Shown here piece by piece: positions 23,973 through 30,698 of a DNA stretch of 30,698 nt. Numbering within the stretch: position 1 is the stretch's first letter; each line of letters begins with the position of its first letter. The notes beneath the pieces are model-generated. The model saw only the letters and a program-made list of their open reading frames with translations. It did not search any database and was not told where the DNA came from. This DNA is from JAGQRJ01 sp041402045. GTDB taxonomy: Bacteria; Planctomycetota; J058. The position numbers and the translations under genes were made by a program. The DNA is taken from contig JAWKSZ010000086.1 in the NCBI GenBank assembly GCA_041402045.1, positions 1 to 30,698 on the forward strand. Reading direction: 5' to 3'.

Positions 23973-25216
23973 GCGAACAGCTCCGCCAAGGGCTGGGCCT
24001 CGGGGGGCAGCGGGCGCATGGGGCGACCGGCCGCCGTGTAGTGCTCCTGCTCCGGGTCCACGCCCAGGGCGCGGTAGAGCGTGGCCAGGAGCTCGCCCGC
24101 GCCGACCGGGCGCTCGACGACCTTGCTCCCGTCCTCCGAGGTGCGCCCGATCACGCGCCCGCCCTGGAGCGGGCCGCCGCCCAGGACCACGCTCCAGCCC
24201 ACGGCGAAGTGGTCGCGGCCCTCGTCCTTGTTGATCCGCGGCGTGCGCCCGAACTCCGAGAGCAGCACGACCACCGTCTTCTTCCACAGCCCGCGCTGGC
24301 GCAGGTCCGCGACCAGCGCGCCCAGGCCCCGGTCCAGCTGGCCGCAGAGGTCGCGGTGGCGGGTGAAGCAGTCCTGGTGCGTGTCCCAGCCGCCGAGCAC
24401 GACCTCCACCGCCCGCACGCCGACCTCGACCAGGCGCCGGGCGAGGAGGCAGCTCTGGCCGAAGCGCCCGCTGCCGTAAGCCTCCTGGATCGCCTGGGGC
24501 TCCTGGCTCACGTCGAAGGCCTGGGTCTGCGGCGAGTGGATCAGGCGGTCGGCCTTGGCGTAGACGCTGGTGTGCCCCGCGGTGTCGCGCCCGGGGTGCT
24601 CCTTCTTGAACGTGCGCTCGACCGCCTCGAGCAGGCGTCGGCGGCGATCGAAGCGCGCGGCGTCGACGCCGGGCGGGTGGCGCAGGTTCTCGATCGGGCG
24701 CAGCGGGTCCTCGACGGTGAGCGGCGCGTGCTCCACCCCGAGGAAGCCCGCCCCCTGGGGTTGCCCGCCAATGCAGATCGCCGGGGGCAGGTGCAGCTTG
24801 GGGTTCGGCCGGCTGAAGCTCGTCCAGGCGCAGAGGTCCGGGTGCTCGACGGTGCCCGAGGGCGCGTAGCCGGTGTGCAGTAGGTAGCGCGCGCGCTCGT
24901 GGGCGCCCTCGCGGGTCGCCATGCTCCGGATCAGCGCCAGGTGCCCGAGCTGCTCCGCCACCCGGGGCAGGAGCTCCGAGACCTGCACGCCCTTGACCGG
25001 CGTGGCCAGGGCCTTGAGCGGCCCCGCCGAGCGGCTCCCGGGCTTGGGGTCGAAGGTGTCGGTCTGGCTCATGCCGCCGGCCATGGTCAGCACGATCAGG
25101 TGCTCGGCGCCGCCGCCCTGGGGGCGACCCCAGGCCTCGGGGCACGCGAACAGGCTGCCCAGCCCAGCGCCCACGGAGAGGCGCACGAAGTCGCGCCGGT
25201 TGATCCCTGGAGTCAC
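23969..25216 (-). CDS. DUF1501 family protein with Tat signal
   Basis: 415 residues. A twin-arginine leader (INRRDFVRLSVGAGLGSLFA) indicates export in folded form. The body is a DUF1501 domain, which adopts an alkaline-phosphatase/sulfatase-like fold: HLIVLTMAGGMSQTDTFDPK, LLPRVAEQLGHLALIRSMAT, EVVLGGWDTHQDCF, VVVLLSEFGRTPRINKDEGR, GRDHFAVGWSVVLGGG. The family is very abundant in Planctomycetota, where it usually lies next to DUF1549/DUF1553 cytochrome-like genes; here it sits inside a glycosyltransferase operon instead. Substrate unknown; phospho- or sulfo-ester hydrolysis is only suggested by the fold. GTG 25216 overlaps the upstream stop by GTGA. Confidence 0.92.
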   Translation of the reverse strand: MTPGINRRDFVRLSVGAGLGSLFACPEAWGRPQGGGAEHLIVLTMAGGMSQTDTFDPKPGSRSAGPLKALATPVKGVQVSELLPRVAEQLGHLALIRSMATREGAHERARYLLHTGYAPSGTVEHPDLCAWTSFSRPNPKLHLPPAICIGGQPQGAGFLGVEHAPLTVEDPLRPIENLRHPPGVDAARFDRRRRLLEAVERTFKKEHPGRDTAGHTSVYAKADRLIHSPQTQAFDVSQEPQAIQEAYGSGRFGQSCLLARRLVEVGVRAVEVVLGGWDTHQDCFTRHRDLCGQLDRGLGALVADLRQRGLWKKTVVVLLSEFGRTPRINKDEGRDHFAVGWSVVLGGGPLQGGRVIGRTSEDGSKVVERPVGAGELLATLYRALGVDPEQEHYTAAGRPMRPLPPEAQPLAELFA

Positions 25217-25974
25217 GGGCCTCCTCCTCCCTGGCGCCGTTGGAGCGCGAGCTGGAGCACGCTCGCCGCCATGCGCACGGTGTCCTTGAGCGGGCGCACC
25301 TTGGAGCCGCGCTCGTGACGCCAGCGCACGGGCACGGATTCGATCGTAAGCCCCAACTGACGGGCGACAAGCAAGACCTCGACGTCGAAGGCGGTCACGT
25401 TGGCTCCGCGCGCCGTGGGCGCCTCGGGGCCATACCGCGCCAGCCGCGCGAACACCGCCCGCGCCGCCGCTCCGCGGAAGGCCTTGAGGCCGCACTGGGT
25501 GTCCTCGATCCCGGGGAGCACCAGGGCCTGCACCAGGCGGTTGAACCCGCGGCCGAGCAGGTGTCGATACAGGGGCTCGTGCTCGCGCACGGCCCCCGGG
25601 CCCTCGCGAGAGCCGATCGCCACGTCGGCGCGCTCGAGGGCCCGGAGCAGGCGCTCGAGCTCGGCGAGGGGGGTGGCGAGGTCGGCGTCCACGAAGGCCA
25701 CCCGCGCGCCGCGGGCGGCGAGCACCCCCGCGCGCACCGCGTGCCCCTTGCCCCGGTGGGGGAGGGCCAGGATCTGGACGTCGGCGCGGCCGAGGGCCCA
25801 GCCGCGCAGCCGGGCGAGGGTCGCGTCCCCGCTCCCGTCGTCGACCAGCACCAGCTCCGCGCCGCGTCCGGGGCCCGCTCGCTCGCGCCAGCGGGCCAGG
25901 GCCTCGAGGGTCCCCTCGATCCGCTGAGCCTCGTCGTAGGCCGGGACCACCAGCGAGAGCGGGGGCGCCGTCAC
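25213..25974 (-). CDS. Family-2 glycosyltransferase, polyprenyl/dolichyl-phosphate hexose synthase-like
   Basis: 253 residues. GT-A fold motifs: LSLVVPAYDEAQRIEGTLEA, nucleotide-sugar-binding LVLVDDGSGDAT, HRGKGHAVRAGVLAA, metal-binding VAFVDADLATP (D-x-D), then EDTQCGLKAFRG and VEVLLVARQLGL. The pattern matches the ALG5/DPM1-type enzymes that transfer a hexose from UDP- or GDP-sugar to polyprenyl phosphate on the cytoplasmic face. It probably supplies the lipid-linked sugar for the GT39-like enzyme at the end of the operon (inferred). Start GTG 25974 overlaps the YacG-like stop by GTGA and the end overlaps the DUF1501 start by GTGA. No extra C-terminal membrane segment is present. Confidence 0.93.
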   Translation of the reverse strand: MTAPPLSLVVPAYDEAQRIEGTLEALARWRERAGPGRGAELVLVDDGSGDATLARLRGWALGRADVQILALPHRGKGHAVRAGVLAARGARVAFVDADLATPLAELERLLRALERADVAIGSREGPGAVREHEPLYRHLLGRGFNRLVQALVLPGIEDTQCGLKAFRGAAARAVFARLARYGPEAPTARGANVTAFDVEVLLVARQLGLTIESVPVRWRHERGSKVRPLKDTVRMAASVLQLALQRRQGGGGP

Positions 25975-26129
25975 TCCGCGTCGGGCTCGGGGTCGTCGAG
26001 GTGCTCGAGCCCCACGTCGCCGCTCAGCCAGCGGTAGAGGTCCACCTGGCGGCAGCGGGTGCAGCAGAAGGGGAAGGTCCCCGCCGCGGGGTCCACGGGC
26101 CGATCGCAGGTCGGGCAGCTCGCGCTCAT
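25971..26129 (-). CDS. yacG: YacG-like small zinc protein (DUF329)
   Basis: 52 residues, full length for the family. Zinc ligands C5-x2-C8 and C22-x3-C26 in CPTC and FCCTRCRQVDLYRWLSGD match the YacG signature (CPxC, FCSxRCRxIDLGxW). E. coli YacG binds GyrB and inhibits DNA gyrase. The C-terminal acidic tail (DDPEPDAE) is also typical. ATG 26129 has AAGG 7 nt upstream. It is first in the five-gene operon and divergent from the kinase-TPR gene. Why a gyrase-inhibitor-like protein leads a glycosyltransferase operon is unclear; in this context it could have another binding partner. Confidence 0.88.
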   Translation of the reverse strand: MSASCPTCDRPVDPAAGTFPFCCTRCRQVDLYRWLSGDVGLEHLDDPEPDAE

Positions 26130-26194
26130 GGCGGCGACCTTGCCAGGGGCGAGGCGGCACCGCAAGAGAACGCGCGTGTCCCGGACGGCGTGGT

Positions 26195-26209
26195 TATCCT
26201 CGGGGCGTG
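26195..26209 (+). promoter_or_regulatory. Putative leaderless promoter: TATCCT, 6 nt, GTG start
   Basis: TATCCT (26195-26200), CGGGGC, then GTG 26207. The 15-nt block is identical to 8616-8630. No ribosome site is seen before the GTG. The 77-bp gap is shared with the divergent yacG-led operon. Confidence 0.55.
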
Positions 26210-29200
26210 CCGAACGTGAGCGACATTCTCCTGGGGAAGCTCGCCCTGCGCGAAGAGCTCGTCTCCACGGCGGCGCTCATGGAGGTCATGGCCCGCCAGC
26301 ACCAGGATCCCAACGCCGACCTGGGCGAGCTGCTCGTGCAGCGCCGGCTGATCTCGGTGGCCAGCCTCAGCGACCTCCGGATCAAGGCCAGCAAGGCTCA
26401 GCTCACCTGCGTGCAGTGCTCGCGGACCTTCCGCCCGGATCAGCTCGTGCAGTCCGGGGCCCTGGCCTGCGCCTGCGGAGGTGAGCTACAGATCGTGCTC
26501 GACGGGAAGCCGATCAGCGACCGGATCGCCACCGGCCCGACCCAGCGCTTCCAGACCGTGGTCCTCGACGAGGACCCGACCGAGGACGGCCAGCCCCTGC
26601 CCCCCAAGCCCCCGCCGCCCACCCGCAAGGAGTTCGGCCGGCTGGGCAAGTCCTTCACCGGGCAGTTCGGCGCCTACGAGATCGTGGAGGAGCTCGGGCG
26701 CGGCGGCATGGGGGTGGTCTACAAGGCGCGCCAGCCCCGGCTGAACCGCTTCGTGGCGCTCAAGATCCTGCTCGCGGGGCCCCTGGCCAGTCGCACCCAG
26801 ACCGAGCGCTTCCGCCGCGAGGCGGAGATCACCGCGCGCCTGCGCCACCCGGGGATCGTGCAGATCCACGACGTGGGGAAGGTCGGTGAGCACGACTACT
26901 TCACCATGGACTTCGTCGAGGGCACCCCGCTCAACCTCCTGATCCGGCGCCGGCAGGTGCCGATCCGGCGCGCGGTGGAGCTGGCGCGGGACGTGGCCCA
27001 GGCCCTGCACCACGCTCACGAGCGCGGGGCGATTCACCGCGACGTGAAGCCCGCGAACCTGATCGTGGGCCCCACCGGCAACGCGGTGCTCACCGACTTC
27101 GGCCTGGCCCGGGACATGGACCAGGACGAGGCGCACCGCCTGACCAACTCCGGGAGCGTGGTCGGCACCCCCTACTACATGGCGCCGGAGCAGGCCCGCG
27201 GCGAGCGCGAGCTGATCAGCGGGTGGACCGACGTCTACGCCCTGGGGGTCGTGCTCTACGAGTGCCTGACCTACCGCGTGCCCTTCCGCGCCAAGACCCA
27301 CCTGGAGCTGACCAAGAAGATCCTGGGCGAGGCCCCGCAGCCGCCCAGCCAGATCGAGCCCGCGGTGGACCTCGAGCTCGAGGGGGTCGTGCTCAAGGCC
27401 ATGGCCAAGGACCCGGAGGACCGCTACCCCACCGCCCAGGCCATGGCCGAGGACCTCACGAACTTCCTCGAGGGGCGCCCGACCTCCGTGGGCGCCACCG
27501 CGGGGCAGCGCGTGGTCCGCGAGCTGCGCCGGCGCGGCGCCTGGCTCGGCGGCGCGGTGTTGATCACGATCCTGATCCTGGGCGGGGTGTGGGCGGCCGC
27601 GGCGGCGCTGGCGCCGAGCAGCGGGCCGCTGACCCCGCCGGACCCGGTCACGCCGCCGCCGCCTCCGCCGACGGTGAACGTCGACGACGAGCAGGCGCAG
27701 GCCATGGCGGAGGAGGCCTTCGCCGCGTTCCGCAGCGCGCGCCAGGCCAACGAGCGCAGCGGCGCCTACCGCGAGGCGCTGGAGCGGGCGGAGGCCCGCG
27801 CCACCGAGGCGCTGTCCCTGGACGAGAGCCGCGCGGACCTGTGGGTGCTCCGGGGGCGGATCTCCTCGGGGTTGAGCCACGAGCGCGAGGCGCTGAGCGA
27901 CCTGACCCGCGCCGCGGAGGTCGACCCCTCGGGCGCCGCAGGCGCAGAGGCCGGCTACCTGCTCGCCTCGCTGCACCACCGGGCCGATCGTCCGCAGGAG
28001 GCGCGGGTCGCGCTGCGCGCGGCCCTGGACCGCATGGAGCGGCCAGGTCCCTGGGGCGCGCTCCTGCGCGGGACCCAGTCGGTGCTGGACGGCGACTTCG
28101 ACGAGGCCCTGACCCACGCCCAGCAGGCGGTGGCCGAGGACCCGGAGCTCCCCGAGGCGAGCTTCCTGCGCGGCGTCGCGCTCAAGTCGCTCGGCCGGAC
28201 CAAGGAGGCGCAGGTCGCGTTCGAGCGCGCGGTGCGCCTCGACGACAAGGACCCGGTGGCCCTGGCCAACCTGGGCGGCGTCTCGCTGCTCCTGGGCGAC
28301 GCGACCCGCGGCGTCGAGGCGCTCAGCCGCGCCCTCGAGCTGCGCCCCGAGCTGAGCGACGTGCGCTGGACCCGCGCCCGGGCCTATCGCCAGTTGGGGC
28401 GGTTGGACGAGGCGCTGCAGGACTTGCGCGCGCTGGAGCGCGGCGACCCCGACTCGGTGCCGCTCCTGTGCGAGCTCGCCCAGCTCAGCGTGCTCCGGCA
28501 CCGCGTCGACGAGGCGCAGGAGGCCGCGGACCGCGCGCTCGAGCACGGCGCCGGGATCCCTCAGGTCTACGTCACCCGCGCGGGGCTCGACCTCTACCGC
28601 TACGACACCCGCGGCGCGCTCGCCGAGCTGCGCGCCGGCCTCGACGCGGTCGAGGTCGACCACCCCGAGTTCGACGAGTTCGAGCGCTACTTCCTCGTGC
28701 TCAGCCTGGGCTCCGAGCAGACCGAGCTCCTGCGCGAGTACATCGACGCGCAGTGCGCGGCGCTGCCCCTGGACGCCCAGGGCCGCTACACCCTGTTCCG
28801 GGTGCTGGTCGACTTCTCCACCTCCCCCGAACCCAACCTGGACGCGCTGCGCGAGGCTTGCTACGCGGAGCCGACCTACGTCCGCGGCTGGAGCCTGCTG
28901 TTCGCCTACATGCTCAAGAACGAGGCGACCCCCGCCGAGCTGCGGGACGAGCTGCAGCGCATGCTGCGCGCGGCGCCCGACGAGCCCGCGGTGCTGGCCA
29001 CCGCCGCGCGCCTGCAGTTCAGCCTCAACAACCGCGAGGAGGGGGAGCGCTGGCTGACCCTCGCGATCGACCGCGCGCCCCACGACCCCGACGTGCTCGT
29101 CTCCCGGGCCATGCTCAGTCAGGAGCCGCGCGCGGCGCTGGGGTTCCTGGTGGAGGCGGTCGACGCCCGCCCGCTGCGCCACGAGTATCACGTGATCCTG

Positions 29201-29647
29201 GGGTCGGTGCTCAAGGCCGTGAGCCCCGCTCAGGCCGAGGTCCACCTGCAGGCGGCCCTGGCCCTGGTGCCCTTCGAGGTCGAGGCCTCCATGGAGCTCG
29301 CCCAGCTCTACCTCGACACCAAGCGCCCCGAGCAGTGCGTGAGCTTCGTGCGCCGCACCCGCGAGCTCTACGAGGGGGTGAACCGGGTCCTGCCTTTCCC
29401 GCTCACGGTGCTCCTCACCCGCGGACTCCTCGCCCAGAACAAGCGCGACGAGGCGCTGGCGGCCTCCCGGGTCGCGGTCAGCGAGAACGCCTCCACGCTC
29501 TACGCCGTCGAATCCCGCTGCTACCTCGTGCTCACCCTGCGCCAGGCCAACGAGCAGGAGGAGTACGAGCGCGAGCTCGAGGCGCTCCTCAGCGAGCACC
29601 CCGACCACCCCTCGGTCAAAGAGCTCCAGGGCGTGCTTTCGCGCTAG
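26207..29647 (+). CDS. Serine/threonine kinase with zinc ribbon, membrane helix and long TPR domain
   Basis: 1146 residues. N-terminal about 60 residues resemble a GspE/MshE N-terminal-type helical module (LALREELVSTAALMEVMARQ, LGELLVQRRLISVASL). A zinc ribbon follows (CVQC ... CACGG, about 70-95). Kinase at about 156-420 with intact motifs: GRGGMGVVY, VALKIL, HRDVKPAN (about 277-284), DFG (about 296-298), GTPYYMAPEQ. Membrane helix at about 449-470, a Pro-rich linker (PPDPVTPPPPPP) and about 650 residues of TPR repeats outside the membrane (for example ASFLRGVALKSLGRTKEAQV and LGGVSLLLGDATRGVEALSR). Likely a receptor kinase whose TPR array senses or assembles extracytoplasmic proteins; the ligand is unknown. 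GTG 26207 is supported by the TATCCT box. The stop overlaps that of the convergent phosphatase gene (CTAG). Confidence 0.93.
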   Translation: MPNVSDILLGKLALREELVSTAALMEVMARQHQDPNADLGELLVQRRLISVASLSDLRIKASKAQLTCVQCSRTFRPDQLVQSGALACACGGELQIVLDGKPISDRIATGPTQRFQTVVLDEDPTEDGQPLPPKPPPPTRKEFGRLGKSFTGQFGAYEIVEELGRGGMGVVYKARQPRLNRFVALKILLAGPLASRTQTERFRREAEITARLRHPGIVQIHDVGKVGEHDYFTMDFVEGTPLNLLIRRRQVPIRRAVELARDVAQALHHAHERGAIHRDVKPANLIVGPTGNAVLTDFGLARDMDQDEAHRLTNSGSVVGTPYYMAPEQARGERELISGWTDVYALGVVLYECLTYRVPFRAKTHLELTKKILGEAPQPPSQIEPAVDLELEGVVLKAMAKDPEDRYPTAQAMAEDLTNFLEGRPTSVGATAGQRVVRELRRRGAWLGGAVLITILILGGVWAAAAALAPSSGPLTPPDPVTPPPPPPTVNVDDEQAQAMAEEAFAAFRSARQANERSGAYREALERAEARATEALSLDESRADLWVLRGRISSGLSHEREALSDLTRAAEVDPSGAAGAEAGYLLASLHHRADRPQEARVALRAALDRMERPGPWGALLRGTQSVLDGDFDEALTHAQQAVAEDPELPEASFLRGVALKSLGRTKEAQVAFERAVRLDDKDPVALANLGGVSLLLGDATRGVEALSRALELRPELSDVRWTRARAYRQLGRLDEALQDLRALERGDPDSVPLLCELAQLSVLRHRVDEAQEAADRALEHGAGIPQVYVTRAGLDLYRYDTRGALAELRAGLDAVEVDHPEFDEFERYFLVLSLGSEQTELLREYIDAQCAALPLDAQGRYTLFRVLVDFSTSPEPNLDALREACYAEPTYVRGWSLLFAYMLKNEATPAELRDELQRMLRAAPDEPAVLATAARLQFSLNNREEGERWLTLAIDRAPHDPDVLVSRAMLSQEPRAALGFLVEAVDARPLRHEYHVILGSVLKAVSPAQAEVHLQAALALVPFEVEASMELAQLYLDTKRPEQCVSFVRRTRELYEGVNRVLPFPLTVLLTRGLLAQNKRDEALAASRVAVSENASTLYAVESRCYLVLTLRQANEQEEYERELEALLSEHPDHPSVKELQGVLSR

Positions 29648-30201
29648 TGCCCGCCGGAGGTGCTGGGGGCGCCGTAGTGGAGCTGCTGGAACAGGGTCGG
29701 GCCGCCGGGGATCACGACGGCGATCAGGAGCGCGTCGTAGCCGGGGAGGATCTTCACGTCGAAGCTCCCGCCGAGCTCGCGGATCAGGTCGGGGGTCGTG
29801 TTCGAGTGGCCGACCACGAGCACGGTGCGCGCCTCGCCGCCGACGAGCTTGGCCGCGAGGGTGCCCGGGGCGTAGCCCTGGATCTCGAGCTCGTGGGCCT
29901 GGGCGGCGGGCTGCGCCGTGAGCCGCGTGCGCTGCGTGTCGGTGGAGTAGACCGCGCCGAGGGGGGCGTCGGCGAGCACGCGAGCCAGCTCCTGGGCGCG
30001 GGCGGCGCCCTCCTCGGTCAGCTCGGGGTCGCGCCCGGCGCCCTTCTCGGCGTGGCGCACGGCGTAGACCACGAGCGGCGCCGGGGCTTCGTCCTCGGCG
30101 CGCGCGCGTCCGGAGAGCGCGACGCTGGCGCCGAGGCCCAGGCCGAGGGCGAGCACGCCGCGGCGAGAGGGGTGAGCGGGGGCGGTGGGCGAATCGTGCA
30201 T
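29644..30201 (-). CDS. Tat-exported histidine phosphatase family protein
   Basis: 185 residues. Twin-arginine leader (HPSRRGVLALGLGLGASVAL, cleavage near ARA-ED). The phosphatase superfamily core follows: VVYAVRHAEKG with the phosphorylated H50 in RHAE, R91 in STDTQRTRLTA, and the second histidine H132 in LVVGHSNT. The RHAE variant of the RHG motif is typical of small exported members. It should remove phosphate from a small molecule or phosphoprotein in the periplasm. ATG 30201 has AGGAG 6 nt upstream. Convergent with the kinase-TPR gene, sharing 4 nt (CTAG). Substrate unknown. Confidence 0.9.
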   Translation of the reverse strand: MHDSPTAPAHPSRRGVLALGLGLGASVALSGRARAEDEAPAPLVVYAVRHAEKGAGRDPELTEEGAARAQELARVLADAPLGAVYSTDTQRTRLTAQPAAQAHELEIQGYAPGTLAAKLVGGEARTVLVVGHSNTTPDLIRELGGSFDVKILPGYDALLIAVVIPGGPTLFQQLHYGAPSTSGGH

Positions 30202-30265
30202 GGGAGCTCCTGAGCGCCTGACGAGGCGCTGTGCGCGCAGCTTCGCATGGTTCGCTCGGGGCCGC

Positions 30266-30297
30266 CCCACATAGCCGTGACACTGTGGGAGCAGTGT
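30266..30297. promoter_or_regulatory. Overlapping inverted repeats in a divergent promoter region
   Basis: ACACTG (30280-30285) / CAGTGT (30292-30297) form a perfect 6-bp inverted repeat with a 6-nt spacer. CCCACA (30266-30271) / TGTGGG (30284-30289) form another that shares bases with the first, so the two stems exclude each other. They lie in the 192-bp gap between the divergent phosphatase gene and the gene starting at 30394, as expected for an operator or attenuator. Confidence 0.4.
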
Positions 30298-30393
30298 GAA
30301 ACACCGGGCGCGAAGGCTCGCGCATACAGTTCCATGGCAGACGCCCCCTTCCGGATCCTTAGGGTTCTCCGCGGAAGGAAGGAAGGTGTCTCG

Positions 30394-30698
30394 GTGACCT
30401 CGAAGCGAGTGAGTTTGACCCTGAGCTGCGCGCTGCTCCTGGCGGCGCCGGCGGCGGAGGCGACGAGCGTGATCCCGCTCGCGCTGCCCGAGCTGACCCA
30501 GGAGGCGGACGCGATCGTGCGCGTGCGCGTGCTCGACGCCGGCGCGCGCTGGGGCACGTTCCTCGACGAGCGCGCGATCGTCACCGACCTCGAGCTGGCG
30601 GTGGTCGAGGTGCTCAAGGGTCGCGCCCCCGCGACCCTGACCGTGTTCGGCGGGACCGTCGGCGACCAGACGCTGTCGCTGATCGGTCAGCCCATGCT
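30394..30698 (+). CDS. Secreted protein, 5' part (runs off window)
   Basis: 101 codons are visible from GTG 30394, preceded by a strong run of GGAAGG (30372-30386). The N-terminus (VTSKRVSLTLSCALLLAAPA, cleaved near AEA-TS) is a signal peptide. The mature part (LTQEADAIVRVRVLDAGARW, IVTDLELAVVEVLKG, TLTVFGGTVGDQTLSLIG) resembles a family of small exported proteins in GC-rich bacteria in which ADxIVxGxV, a T-D-V-x-L-x-V-x-x-V-L-K-G strand and a GGTVGxxT segment recur. Function unknown. The remainder lies outside the window. Confidence 0.75.
   Translation, partial: MTSKRVSLTLSCALLLAAPAAEATSVIPLALPELTQEADAIVRVRVLDAGARWGTFLDERAIVTDLELAVVEVLKGRAPATLTVFGGTVGDQTLSLIGQPM

Noticed and set aside
26486..30325. 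Minus-strand open frame of about 1280 codons
   Set aside because: Antisense to the kinase-TPR gene; no recognisable domain. Stop-free reverse frames this long are common at this GC content.

Overview
The window is very GC-rich (roughly 70% or more by eye) and densely packed with genes. It carries a gene set typical of Planctomycetota or a similar large-genome lineage: four serine/threonine-kinase-like proteins each joined to different sensor modules (FHA, DUF4388-like, sulfatase-modifying-factor fold, TPR), a Tat-exported DUF1501 protein, a planctomycete-style polyferredoxin joined to TPRs, and secreted spondin and P-domain proteins. GTG starts are common. No tRNA, rRNA, CRISPR, transposase or phage gene was seen. 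The exact taxon is inference.

Layout. 1-2135 (-): the 5' part of a secreted family-31 glycosidase closest to sulfoquinovosidases. 2276-5632 (-): an FHA kinase with unusual catalytic motifs, followed 6 bp later by an FHA pseudokinase. 5779-7629 (+): a long-chain acyl-CoA ligase. 7718-8479 (-): an unknown secreted protein, tail to tail with the ligase across a hairpin terminator. 8628-10697 (+): a membrane polyferredoxin-TPR fusion. 10774-13765: a rearranged block with a tandem RING-like zinc-finger membrane protein, a detached copy of the 3' end of an ATP-grasp gene, a decayed second RING-like gene and the ATP-grasp gene itself, whose own end is frameshifted. 13846-15822 (+): a kinase-FGE-fold protein. 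15971-16867 (-): a LysR regulator. 17026-19286 (+): a P-domain/spondin protein broken by frameshifts. 19359-19862 (-): a PAS plus histidine-kinase-dimerisation protein without an ATPase domain. 20096-21646 (+): a BON-MscS channel. 21643-26129 (-): a five-gene operon (YacG-like, polyprenyl-phosphate sugar synthase, DUF1501, unknown secreted protein, GT39-like membrane glycosyltransferase) in which every junction is a 4-nt GTGA overlap. 26207-29647 (+): a large kinase-TPR protein, overlapping tail to tail with a Tat-exported histidine phosphatase (29644-30201, -). 30394-end (+): the start of a secreted protein.

How the genes fit together. The glycosyltransferase operon is the clearest functional unit: one enzyme makes a lipid-linked sugar and the multi-pass enzyme could transfer it to an exported acceptor, with a Tat-exported protein made from the same transcript. 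The FHA kinase and FHA pseudokinase look like a signalling pair. The other kinases stand alone.

The most interesting structures are: (i) three GTG-start genes with a -10-like hexamer exactly 6 nt before the start codon, which fits leaderless transcription; (ii) the chain of four GTGA overlaps; (iii) the duplicated ATP-grasp 3' end that brackets a decaying RING-like gene; (iv) the kinase/pseudokinase pair; (v) the sulfoquinovosidase-like enzyme with one substrate-pocket residue changed.
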